Assembly (NCBI GenBank): GCA_902782815.1
Contig: CACZOS010000027.1
Location: forward strand, 1 to 9,844
Source: an uncultured Lachnospiraceae bacterium
Lineage (GTDB): Bacteria; Bacillota; Clostridia; Lachnospirales; Lachnospiraceae
Reading direction: 5' to 3'
Length of the DNA: 9,844 nt
In this document: in pieces, positions 1-6,491 of the stretch
How positions within the stretch are numbered: position 1 is the stretch's first letter
Layout of the letters: every line of letters starts with the position of its first letter
Position numbers and translations under genes: made by a program
Notes under the pieces: model-generated
Seen by the model: only the letters and a program-made list of their open reading frames with translations
Database searches by the model: none
What the model was told of the DNA's origin: nothing

Positions 1-1
1 C

Positions 2-2032
2 CATCTGTTTGAACAGGGAGGATCACTTTTTGCCGCGGCTGACCCGGTCGAATCTGTGGATTTCCCGGAGGATCTTGGGGAGAGGACTGCGCTTTTCCGC
101 AGTATTCTGGAATGGGCAAGACTCTATTCGGACAAAAATCCCGGCTTGATGAACATCAAGTTCGAGGAGTTTAATAATGAGGAAGAACTTACGGGGCTGA
201 TCTACAATATCGCTTCCGCCATCCCCTATGAGATCAGGAAAAAACAGGATATCCTGGAAGAGATCAGTGTCAAACGTCAGGCGGAACTCCTGCTGACCAT
301 CCTCATGGAAGAGGTTGAGATCAGTGATTACCGGAATGAGATCGCCAAAAAAGTCAAACACAATGTGGATAAAAACCAGAGAGAATACCTTTTGCGTGAA
401 CAGCAGAAGGTGATCCGGGAGGAATTGGGCGAGGACAATGCCGCTTCGGAAGCGGATGAGTTTCTGGAGAAATGCCGGAAGCTGAATGCGTCAGATTCAA
501 TAAAAGATAAGATCGAGAAAGAGATCAAAAGGTTTAAGACCATCCCTGCCATGTCGGCGGACAGCTATGCCATCCGCAATTATATCGAGACCATGCTTGA
601 GATGCCCTGGGACGAAGCCTCCACGGACAATAATGATCTGCACCATGCCAGACAGATTCTGGAGGAAGACCATTACGGGCTGGAGAAGATCAAGGAAAGA
701 GTCCTGGATTATCTCGCTGTCCGCAATATGACCGAAAACAACAACGCCACCATTCTTTGTCTGGTAGGTCCTCCCGGAACAGGGAAGACCTCCATCGCCA
801 AATCGGTGGCAAGGGCGCTGGATAAGAAATATGTGAGGATTTCTCTCGGCGGTGTCAGGGACGAAGCAGAGATCAGAGGGCATCGGAAGACATATGTGGC
901 TGCCATGCCCGGCCGTATAGCTGAAGGAATCCGGCACGCAGGGGTCTGTAATCCCCTCATGCTGCTGGATGAGATCGACAAGGCCAGCGGAGATCACCGG
1001 GGAGATACTGCCTCCGCATTACTTGAGGTTCTTGATGGCGAGCAGAATGTGAACTTCCGTGACCATTACCTGGAGGTACCCCTGGATCTGAGCAAAGTCC
1101 TTTTCATTGCCACGGCCAACGATATCGGTCTGGTTGCCAAGCCTCTCCGGGACCGTATGGAGATCATAGAGATCACCAGTTATACGGAAAATGAGAAGTT
1201 TCACATTGCGGAAAACTATCTGATCAGAAAGCAGAGAGAGGCTGCCGGTCTGAAACCGGAGGATGTGGAGATCACTGATGAGGCGGTCTATGCCATAATA
1301 CGCAGATATACCCGGGAAGCCGGCGTCCGGAGTCTGGAGAGGAAGATCGGAACCCTCATGCACAAGGCAGCCAGGAGTATCCTGGAGCAGGGTAAAGGAA
1401 TTCACGTGGATGCGGAAGATCTGGAAAAATACCTGGATGTGGCGCCTTACTCCGAGGAGGAAGGCCCTGATGATCCCCAGGTGGGTATTGTCCACGGCCT
1501 TGCCTGGACTTCTGTGGGAGGAGACACCCTTTCAATCGAGGTCAATACCATGCCCGGGAAGGGCAATCTGAAACTGACCGGACGAATGGGAGACGTGATG
1601 AAGGAATCCGCCGAGATCGGATTGAGTTATATCCGTTCCATCGCTCCCCGTTTTCATATCGGGGAAGCTTTCTTCCAGGATAATGATATCCATCTTCATA
1701 TCCCTGAGGGGGCCGTTCCCAAGGATGGACCCTCCGCCGGGATCACCATGGCCACTGCCATGCTTTCCGCTTTTACAGGTATTAAGGTACGGGGAGATAT
1801 CGCCATGACCGGGGAAATCACCTTAAGAGGTAAGGTTCTCCCCATCGGAGGTCTTAAAGAAAAACTTCTGGCGGCCAAAGTTGCCGGCATGAAGGAAGTG
1901 CTGGTACCTGAGAAGAATGAACGAAATGTACAGATACTGGAAAAGGAGATCACAGAAGGGATGAAGATCAGCTATGTGACCTCCATGGATGAGGTGCTGG
2001 AAAAGGCATTTCTGCCGGAAGAAAGGAGCTGA
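2..2032 (+). CDS. lon: ATP-dependent protease Lon (LonA type), 5'-truncated by the window edge
   Basis: This is a hexameric cytoplasmic AAA+ serine protease that unfolds and degrades misfolded and regulatory proteins. The frame is open from position 2, so the gene begins outside the window and 676 codons are visible. In order, the visible part holds the end of the N-terminal substrate-binding domain and its long helical region, Walker A GPPGTGKT at 767-790, Walker B LLDEIDK near 962-982, and the C-terminal protease domain. The catalytic Ser of PKDGPSAG is at 1733-1735. The catalytic Lys is the second Lys of GLKEK, at 1862-1864. The Ser-Lys spacing of 43 residues and the Walker A-Ser spacing of 322 residues match E. 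coli Lon (Ser679, Lys722), so about 100 N-terminal residues are missing. A GTG at 56 is only an internal codon, not the start. The gene ends 4 bases before engB, a common pairing in Firmicutes that suggests one transcript. The promoter is not in view. Confidence 0.97.
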   Translation, partial: HLFEQGGSLFAAADPVESVDFPEDLGERTALFRSILEWARLYSDKNPGLMNIKFEEFNNEEELTGLIYNIASAIPYEIRKKQDILEEISVKRQAELLLTILMEEVEISDYRNEIAKKVKHNVDKNQREYLLREQQKVIREELGEDNAASEADEFLEKCRKLNASDSIKDKIEKEIKRFKTIPAMSADSYAIRNYIETMLEMPWDEASTDNNDLHHARQILEEDHYGLEKIKERVLDYLAVRNMTENNNATILCLVGPPGTGKTSIAKSVARALDKKYVRISLGGVRDEAEIRGHRKTYVAAMPGRIAEGIRHAGVCNPLMLLDEIDKASGDHRGDTASALLEVLDGEQNVNFRDHYLEVPLDLSKVLFIATANDIGLVAKPLRDRMEIIEITSYTENEKFHIAENYLIRKQREAAGLKPEDVEITDEAVYAIIRRYTREAGVRSLERKIGTLMHKAARSILEQGKGIHVDAEDLEKYLDVAPYSEEEGPDDPQVGIVHGLAWTSVGGDTLSIEVNTMPGKGNLKLTGRMGDVMKESAEIGLSYIRSIAPRFHIGEAFFQDNDIHLHIPEGAVPKDGPSAGITMATAMLSAFTGIKVRGDIAMTGEITLRGKVLPIGGLKEKLLAAKVAGMKEVLVPEKNERNVQILEKEITEGMKISYVTSMDEVLEKAFLPEERS

Positions 2033-2036
2033 AAAG

Positions 2037-2654
2037 ATGATCATCAAAAGTGCGGCCCTGGAGACCGTCTGCGGGATCACCAGCAAGCTGCCGGATAATC
2101 AATTGCCGGAGGTTGCCTTTGCGGGGAAGTCAAATGTGGGGAAGTCTTCCCTCATCAATACCCTGATGAACCGCAAATCCCTGGCCCGGACTTCCTCTCA
2201 GCCGGGGAAAACCCAGACCATCAATTTCTATAATGTCAACGGGGAACTTTATATCGTGGATCTTCCCGGGTACGGTTATGCCAGGATTTCCAAATCCGTC
2301 TCGGAAAAATGGGGACCCATGATCGAGAACTATCTCCACAGCTCCCGGATGCTGCGCATGGTCTTCCTTCTGATCGACCTGCGTCATCCCCCTACCAAGA
2401 ATGATGTTCAGATGTACCGGTGGATCCTGAGCAACGGCTTCTCCCCGGTGATCGTCGCCACGAAGGCGGATAAGATCAAGAGGAGCCAGCTCCCCAAAAA
2501 CCTTAAGATCCTGAAGGATACCTTGAAAGTGATAGAGGGGGTACCGATCATCCCCTTCTCCTCCGTCACAAAAGCAGGCAGGGAGGAAATCTGGCAGCTT
2601 ATTGAGGAATATGCCCTGGGAGAAGAGATGGAGATACCGGAGGAAGATTCCTGA
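2037..2654 (+). CDS. engB: Ribosome biogenesis GTP-binding protein EngB/YsxC
   Basis: EngB (YsxC, YihA) is a TRAFAC-class GTPase needed for late assembly of the 50S subunit and usually essential in Firmicutes. The 205-residue product shows the full set of G motifs: G1 GKSNVGKSS at residues 30-38, the G2 segment around GKTQTIN at 57-63, G3 DLPGYG at 75-80, G4 TKAD at 142-145 and G5 SSV at 175-177. The length is normal for the family. I chose ATG 2037 because GAAAGGAG at 2021-2028 sits at ribosome-binding distance and the family N-terminus begins about there. An in-frame ATG at 1989 would overlap lon and add residues that do not look like EngB. The stop TGA (2652-2654) directly abuts the stop of the convergent DUF4364 gene, and no intrinsic terminator lies between them. 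Confidence 0.96.
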   Translation: MIIKSAALETVCGITSKLPDNQLPEVAFAGKSNVGKSSLINTLMNRKSLARTSSQPGKTQTINFYNVNGELYIVDLPGYGYARISKSVSEKWGPMIENYLHSSRMLRMVFLLIDLRHPPTKNDVQMYRWILSNGFSPVIVATKADKIKRSQLPKNLKILKDTLKVIEGVPIIPFSSVTKAGREEIWQLIEEYALGEEMEIPEEDS

Positions 2655-2676
2655 TCAGGCTTCCGATTCCTGATCA
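2646..2676. repeat. 12-bp direct repeat and palindrome at the convergent gene junction
   Basis: GATTCCTGATCA occurs perfectly at 2646-2657 and again at 2665-2676. The first copy contains the stop codons of both convergent genes. It overlaps the 10-bp perfect palindrome CCTGATCAGG (2650-2659), which is flanked by GGAAG (2642-2646) and CTTCC (2660-2664), so a small hairpin with a GATC loop and a 3-base bulge is possible. No T tract follows on either strand, so it is not a classical terminator. The second copy lies in the 3' end of the DUF4364 gene and may reflect a small tandem duplication. Confidence 0.6.
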
Positions 2677-3191
2677 AGGAGCAGCAGCTCCATCACCTTG
2701 CTGTACACGCCGTCACAGCGATCTTTCCACCGGTCACAGACCGCAATCGCCTGTTCTTTGGATACCACATTCAGCTTAAGTTCCAGAAGGGTGGTTCCCT
2801 TCTCCCTTATTCCTGCCTCCACCATGTATTCTCCCTTCTTCAGGGGATAGTATCTGGCGGTGATATCCACTTCTTTGCGAAGCTCATATTTATGTTCCGC
2901 GAAGTAATCCAGGATGTCCTTTTTGATGGGAGGAGAGATCTTGTCCTCGAAGAGGCTTATTGTCTCCTTACCGGAATCCGTCAGGTAGAAATTCGTGGTA
3001 TTCCGCACGGTTTCCCCCCGGAGGAATCCTGCATCCAGCAGTTCGTTGATGGACCGCTGCAGGTGAAAATATGATGTATAACCGGAGTGGATGAAAAACT
3101 CGCTGAGCTGGGAGGTAGTCATGGGAAAATCCAGATTATCCAGCATAAATAAGATCATCAGTTTATAGAGAGTGAAGGTTTCTTCCGACAT
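2655..3191 (-). CDS. DUF4364 family winged-helix protein, putative transcription regulator
   Basis: The 178-residue product matches what I know of the DUF4364 family, which is widespread in Clostridia and has no established function. Residues about 8-75 read as a PadR/MarR-like winged helix: a first helix (TLYKLMILFMLDNL), a TTSQLSEFF helix, a recognition-like helix around YFHLQRSINELLDAGFL, and a wing ending in TNFYLTDSGKE. The remainder (about 88-178) has an alternating strand and helix character and may be a sensing or dimerisation domain. ATG 3191 is preceded by AGGGGG, read on the minus strand, at good spacing. This start lies inside the 3' end of mnmL (29-bp overlap), so the two genes are probably co-transcribed and translationally coupled. 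The DNA-binding role is inference from the fold pattern. The C-terminal residues DQESEA are encoded within the local repeat. Confidence 0.85.
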   Translation of the reverse strand: MSEETFTLYKLMILFMLDNLDFPMTTSQLSEFFIHSGYTSYFHLQRSINELLDAGFLRGETVRNTTNFYLTDSGKETISLFEDKISPPIKKDILDYFAEHKYELRKEVDITARYYPLKKGEYMVEAGIREKGTTLLELKLNVVSKEQAIAVCDRWKDRCDGVYSKVMELLLLDQESEA

Positions 3192-4092
3192 AACTGTCCC
3201 CCTGTTTTCTGTTTCTTCGTTTCAGTTCCTTTTGTATGGTGTTCAGGACCTTGTGTTTTTCCAGGATCCATTTCGGTTCGATGAGGAGATTTCTGGGCCC
3301 GTCCCCGGTAATCCGTTCGACTACGATATCCGGGCGAAGACGGACGAGACAGCCGATGACCACATCCACATATTCCTCCATGGTATACAGAGGAAACGGA
3401 TGCTTTTCATGATAAGCCGCCAAAGGTGTGGATTTTAGAAGATTCAGCATGGAGATCTTGATTCCGGAAACCGGAAGCCGGTTAAGGTAGTCGATCGTCT
3501 CATACTGCATGCCGGCGGTCTCACCGGGAAGTCCCGCGATGATATGTGCGGTGACTCTCAGCCCGTGTTTATGGCAGCGCAGGACAGCCTCATCAAATAT
3601 CCGGGAAACATATCCCCGGTTTAAAAACAGAGCGGTCCTGTCGTGGCAGGTCTGGAATCCCAGTTCCAGGAAGACCGGTTTTTTTCGGTTAAGTTCTTCC
3701 AGGTAAGACAATACGGATTCCGGCAGGCAGTCAGGCCTTGTCCCGATGATCATTCCGCAGACCTCCTCCCGGTCCAGGGCTTCCTCATAGAGGAGGCGCA
3801 GGCGGGAAAGGGGGGCATAGGTATTGGTATAGGCCTGAAAGTAAGCCAGGTATTTACTGCCCTGATATTTCTTTGAAGTCTGGGATTTACCTAAAACTAT
3901 CTGTTCTTTAATAGAATAACAAGATTTTTCAGCAAACTCGCCGCTTCCTCCCTGGCTGCAGAAAAGACATCCTTCGGTAGACAGCGTTCCGTCCCTGTTG
4001 GGGCAGGTAAAGCCGCCGTCCAGACAGATCTTAAAGACCTTTTCCCCGAAATACTCTTTTAAAAAACGGGAGTATGAATAATATCTCTCCAT
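3163..4092 (-). CDS. ytqA: TIGR01212 family radical SAM protein, MnmL/YtqA-like tRNA wobble-uridine modification enzyme
   Basis: This is a radical SAM protein of the YtqA (Bacillus)/YhcC (E. coli) family. YtqA has been renamed MnmL for its reported role in converting the cmnm5 group to the aminomethyl stage of mnm5(s2)U at tRNA position 34, working with the methyltransferase MnmM (YtqB). The [4Fe-4S]/SAM-binding cysteines appear as C30, C42 and C45 of a CPNRDGT...GCLFC motif, a CX11CX2C spacing that is wider than the classical CX3CX2C and is seen in this family. GGxxE-like and beta-barrel segments follow (FLELGFQT at 141-148, AHIIAGLPGET at 182-192). I chose ATG 4092 because AAGGAG lies 9 bases upstream. 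It gives 309 residues, equal to E. coli YhcC. A TTG at 4113 in the same frame is poorly supported. No MnmM gene is in the window. The tRNA function is transferred from the family, not visible here. Confidence 0.9.
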   Translation of the reverse strand: MERYYSYSRFLKEYFGEKVFKICLDGGFTCPNRDGTLSTEGCLFCSQGGSGEFAEKSCYSIKEQIVLGKSQTSKKYQGSKYLAYFQAYTNTYAPLSRLRLLYEEALDREEVCGMIIGTRPDCLPESVLSYLEELNRKKPVFLELGFQTCHDRTALFLNRGYVSRIFDEAVLRCHKHGLRVTAHIIAGLPGETAGMQYETIDYLNRLPVSGIKISMLNLLKSTPLAAYHEKHPFPLYTMEEYVDVVIGCLVRLRPDIVVERITGDGPRNLLIEPKWILEKHKVLNTIQKELKRRNRKQGDSYVGRNLHSL

Positions 4093-4129
4093 CCCGGCTT
4101 TCTCCTTACCCAATTAAAAATCAACCCCT

Positions 4130-4158
4130 ATTCTAACATTGCTTTTCTGATTTCGCAA
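4130..4158 (-). promoter_or_regulatory. Putative sigma-A promoter for ytqA/mnmL-DUF4364
   Basis: Read on the minus strand, a -35 box TTGCGA (4153-4158) is separated by exactly 17 bases from a -10 box TAGAAT (4130-4135). TGT stands directly before the -10, an extended -10 feature. Transcription would start near 4123, leaving a leader of about 30 bases to ATG 4092. Its -35 box lies only 11 bases from the -35 box of the rho promoter P1. Confidence 0.65.
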
Positions 4159-4169
4159 TGAAGAATGAC

Positions 4170-4199
4170 TTGACGAATAATTGCTTTAACATATATAAA
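4170..4199 (+). promoter_or_regulatory. Putative rho promoter P1
   Basis: TTGACG (4170-4175, 5 of 6 consensus) and TATAAA (4194-4199, 5 of 6) are separated by 18 bases. A start near 4206 would give a leader of about 250 bases. An alternative TATATA at 4192-4197 gives a 16-base spacer. Confidence 0.6.
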
Positions 4200-4203
4200 A
4201 TGG

Positions 4204-4231
4204 TTGATTTAATTTCCGGATATGCTATCAT
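4204..4231 (+). promoter_or_regulatory. Putative rho promoter P2 (extended -10)
   Basis: TTGATT (4204-4209) lies 16 bases before TATCAT (4226-4231), which is preceded by TGC and so forms an extended -10. It lies immediately downstream of P1. Transcription would start near 4238, leaving a leader of about 215 bases before rho. Confidence 0.55.
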
Positions 4232-4292
4232 AGACTTAAGTAATCATACTTGTTCTGTTTTCTGAATATCTTTCGATATTTAAGATCACAAG

Positions 4293-4324
4293 GGAGCAGT
4301 CTCAGGCTGTTCTGTCATTTTTTT
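4293..4324 (+). promoter_or_regulatory. Possible attenuator hairpin in the rho leader
   Basis: GGAGCAG (4293-4299) can pair with CTGTTCT (4307-4313), using two G-T pairs, around a 7-base loop. A run of seven T (4318-4324) begins four bases after the stem. This resembles a weak intrinsic terminator between the promoters and rho. The G-U pairs and the gap before the T run make it uncertain. Confidence 0.3.
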
Positions 4325-4453
4325 CCCAATGACCGACAATCAGATATCCGCCTCTCAAAGTACAGGATATTATTATGCCTGTATCCGGCTTTCTGGCTGT
4401 GAGCTGCGGTATCCTGTCCATACAGTATTGATGAAATCGATAGGAGGTATCAT

Positions 4454-5863
4454 ATGGATCGCAGTACAATGACCCTGGCTCAGCTTCGCGCTGAAGCCAA
4501 AGAAAAAGGTTTGAAAAAGATTTCCGCCATGAAAAAGAGCGAGCTGATCCAGGCCCTTGAATCTGCGGATGCTGAGGCAGACCGGTCCGCAGCCGCCCGG
4601 CCTGAGGAAGTATCCGGAGGAACATCTCCCGCAGAGGAGAAACCGGCAGGCTTAAACAACGCAAACCAGCAGAACAGCTCTAATCAACAGAGCGGCCAGA
4701 ATCAGCAGAGCAATCCGAATCAGCAGAATACGGATAAGCAGATGAAAGCGGAGGGGATCCTGGAAGTGGTGGAGGCAGGATACGGCTTTATCCGGAGCGA
4801 GAATTACCTCACCGGCAGCAATGATGTCTATGTATCCCATTCCCAGATCCGGAAGTTCAATTTAAAAACAGGAGATATCCTTAAGGGAAATATCAAGTTC
4901 AATTCTCCCAACGATAAATATGCCGCCCTGATCTTCATTGAATCCGTCAACGGCTACAAGCCGTACGAAGCACAGAGACGGAAAAACTTTGAAGATCTTA
5001 CCCCCGTTTTTCCCAACGAGCGAATTAAACTGGAGATTCCGGACGGCCCGGTATCCGTCCGCATGCTGGACCTTCTGTCCCCTATCGGGAAAGGCCAGAG
5101 AGGGATGATCGTCTCTCAGCCCAAGACGGGAAAGACGACTCTGCTCAAACAGATTGCCAAAAGCATCATTCAGACGGAACCGAAAATGAAGGTGATCGTC
5201 CTTCTGATAGATGAGAGACCTGAGGAGGTTACGGATATCCGGGAATCCATTGAAGGGAAGAACGCGGAAGTGATCTATTCCACTTTCGATGAGCTGCCGG
5301 AACATCACCGCCGGGTTGCAGAGATGGTTCTGGAGAGGGCCAAACGTCTGGTGGAGCATAAAGAGGATGTGGTGATCCTTCTGGACAGCATCACCCGTCT
5401 GGCAAGGGCCTATAATCTCATTGTTCCGCCCAGCGGCAGGACCTTGTCCGGAGGTCTCGACCCTGCGGCCTTATACATGCCGAAAAAATTCTTCGGCGCC
5501 GCCAGAAATATGAGGGAAGGCGGAAGCCTGACCATCCTGGCCACCGCTCTGGTGGACACCGGAAGCAAAATGGATGATGTGGTATTCGAGGAATTTAAGG
5601 GCACCGGCAACATGGAAGTGGTGCTGGACCGCAAACTGGCTGAAAAACGGATATTCCCCGCCATCAATATCCAGAAGTCCGGAACCAGAAGAGAGGACCT
5701 TCTCCTCACCAGGGAAGAACAGGAGATCGGCTATGCCCTCCACCGGGAGATGTCCGGAGTCCGTTCGGAAGAAAATATGGAGCAGATCCTGAAGATTTTC
5801 AGGAATTCCCGGAGCAACGAGGAATTCATTTCCACGATGAAGCAGTCTCTCCTGCGCAGGTAG
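4454..5863 (+). CDS. rho: Transcription termination factor Rho with an Asn/Gln-rich insert
   Basis: Rho is the hexameric RNA translocase/ATPase that ends transcription of untranslated RNA. The 469-residue product is about 50 longer than E. coli Rho. Residues 1-40 form the Rho_N helical domain. Residues 41-97 are a low-complexity linker: first Ala/Glu/Pro-rich, then 68-96 with 19 of 29 residues Asn or Gln. Residues about 98-170 form the cold-shock-like primary RNA-binding domain with the RNP1-type GYGFIRS. The ATPase domain follows, with P-loop PKTGKTT (223-229), catalytic Glu in LIDERPEE (251-258), Walker B VILLDS (307-312), an R-loop-like segment GRTLSGGLD (328-336), and the conserved EEFKGTGNME (379-388) and SGTRRE (409-414). 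The start ATG 4454 has AGGAGG 6 bases upstream. All catalytic motifs look intact, so the protein should be active. The length excess lies in the linker. No intrinsic terminator follows the gene. Confidence 0.97.
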   Translation: MDRSTMTLAQLRAEAKEKGLKKISAMKKSELIQALESADAEADRSAAARPEEVSGGTSPAEEKPAGLNNANQQNSSNQQSGQNQQSNPNQQNTDKQMKAEGILEVVEAGYGFIRSENYLTGSNDVYVSHSQIRKFNLKTGDILKGNIKFNSPNDKYAALIFIESVNGYKPYEAQRRKNFEDLTPVFPNERIKLEIPDGPVSVRMLDLLSPIGKGQRGMIVSQPKTGKTTLLKQIAKSIIQTEPKMKVIVLLIDERPEEVTDIRESIEGKNAEVIYSTFDELPEHHRRVAEMVLERAKRLVEHKEDVVILLDSITRLARAYNLIVPPSGRTLSGGLDPAALYMPKKFFGAARNMREGGSLTILATALVDTGSKMDDVVFEEFKGTGNMEVVLDRKLAEKRIFPAINIQKSGTRREDLLLTREEQEIGYALHREMSGVRSEENMEQILKIFRNSRSNEEFISTMKQSLLRR

Positions 5864-5900
5864 GGGAAAAAGAGAGTAAAGCCGGATAAAAGATCAAGGA

Positions 5901-5929
5901 TTGACATTACGGCTGATCCCGGATAAACT
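5901..5929 (+). promoter_or_regulatory. Putative promoter upstream of the Sm_multidrug_ex gene
   Basis: A perfect -35 box TTGACA (5901-5906) is followed after 17 bases by TAAACT (5924-5929, 4 of 6 consensus). Transcription would start near 5936, about 45 bases before ATG 5980. The -10 box falls within the loop of the inverted repeat at 5913-5948. Read-through from rho is also possible because no terminator separates the genes. Confidence 0.5.
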
Positions 5930-5948
5930 GGGAGACAACCGGGGTCAG
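5913..5948. repeat. 10-bp inverted repeat around the -10 box
   Basis: CTGATCCCGG (5913-5922) and CCGGGGTCAG (5939-5948) form inverted arms that match at 9 of 10 positions; the tenth is a G-T pair. The 16-base spacer contains the putative -10 box TAAACT. As DNA it could be an operator; as RNA read through from rho it could fold as a hairpin. In addition, CCGGATAAA occurs twice as a direct repeat, at 5882-5890 and about 5919-5927. No T tract follows. Confidence 0.45.
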
Positions 5949-5979
5949 ATCAGACGTCCGGCAAGGATGAGGAAATAAT

Positions 5980-6459
5980 ATGTTAAAAAAGTATCTGACC
6001 GTATTTTTTATCTCCATGGTGCCCATTGTTGAGCTCAGGGGGGCTATACCCATTGCCCATGCCATGGGGCTGCCGACAATTACCAGCTACGTGCTGGCCA
6101 TCATAGGAAATATGATTCCGGTACCGTTTATCTACTTTTTTGCCAGGAAGCTGCTGGAATGGATGAGCCGCCAGTCCTCCGTCATCGGAAAAGCCGGTAG
6201 ATGGCTCCTTCAAAAGGGGGAAAGAGGAGGAAACAAGATCAAAGAGAAGGCGGGAAAGAACGGCGTTTTTCTGGCTCTGCTCCTCTTTGTGGGCATACCC
6301 CTTCCGGGCACGGGAGCCTGGACAGGAACCCTTGCCGCAAGTATTCTGGAGCTGGACTTCAGGACCAGTGTGGCCGCATGTATGGGAGGAGTTCTTCTGG
6401 CAGGTCTGATCATGAGTTCCGGGAGCAGGATCGTCATGCTGATCATGGGCCTGTTCTAA
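5980..6459 (+). CDS. Small multi-drug export family membrane protein (COG2426/PF06695)
   Basis: This 159-residue integral membrane protein has the pattern of the Sm_multidrug_ex family. Hydrophobic segments are at about 5-27, 36-56, 95-123 and 128-158. Two signature stretches are visible: VELRGAIPIA (17-26) and GIPLPGTGAWTG (105-116). A basic amphipathic loop (about 55-93) lies between the two halves. The Glu-Arg-Gly-Pro and Pro-Gly-Thr-Gly motifs resemble the re-entrant loops of the DedA/VTT superfamily, to which this family is thought to be distantly related. The drug-export name is historical and I would not read a substrate from it. The start ATG 5980 is preceded by GAGGAA at 5969-5974. 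The gene lies 116 bases after rho and 32 bases before the zinc-ribbon gene, so an operon with that gene is likely. Confidence 0.85.
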   Translation: MLKKYLTVFFISMVPIVELRGAIPIAHAMGLPTITSYVLAIIGNMIPVPFIYFFARKLLEWMSRQSSVIGKAGRWLLQKGERGGNKIKEKAGKNGVFLALLLFVGIPLPGTGAWTGTLAASILELDFRTSVAACMGGVLLAGLIMSSGSRIVMLIMGLF

Positions 6460-6491
6460 TAAATAATTCAGAATAGATTAGGGGTGATGAT

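Larger units (their letters stand above)
4093..4453. other. Divergent intergenic region between ytqA/mnmL and rho, with a long rho leader
   Basis: This 361-base stretch has no convincing gene and is more AT-rich than its surroundings. It holds one promoter reading left into mnmL, two reading right into rho (listed separately), and about 210 bases of rho leader. Leader elements I can see are an AT-rich hairpin (AATATC-TTTC-GATATT, 4265-4280), a terminator-like hairpin with T7 (4293-4324), and TACAGG (4361-4366), which can pair with CCTGTA (4378-4383). The segment CAGGATA (4363-4369) could instead pair with TATCCTG at about 4410-4416, so two alternative folds are possible. The region ends in the strong site AGGAGG at 4442-4447, 6 bases before the rho ATG. 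Confidence 0.7.

Noticed and set aside
2785..2803. Perfect 7-bp hairpin AGAAGGG/CCCTTCT downstream of engB, a possible terminator for the lon-engB transcript.
   Set aside because: No T run follows on the plus strand and no A run precedes it for the minus strand; it is explained as coding sequence of the DUF4364 gene.
3675..3689. T7 run flanked by ACCG and CGGT inside ytqA/mnmL.
   Set aside because: The T run is the loop, not the tail, so it cannot act as an intrinsic terminator.
4093..4113. TTG 4113 as the ytqA/mnmL start.
   Set aside because: ATG 4092 has AAGGAG at ideal spacing and gives the same length as E. coli YhcC; the TTG has only a weak, distant AGGGG.
4329..4472. A 47-codon open frame in the rho leader (ATG 4329) that overlaps the rho start by 19 bases, reminiscent of the E. 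coli rho leader peptide.
   Set aside because: The 14 bases before the ATG are pyrimidine-rich with no ribosome binding site, no other start codon exists in the frame, and rho has its own strong AGGAGG.
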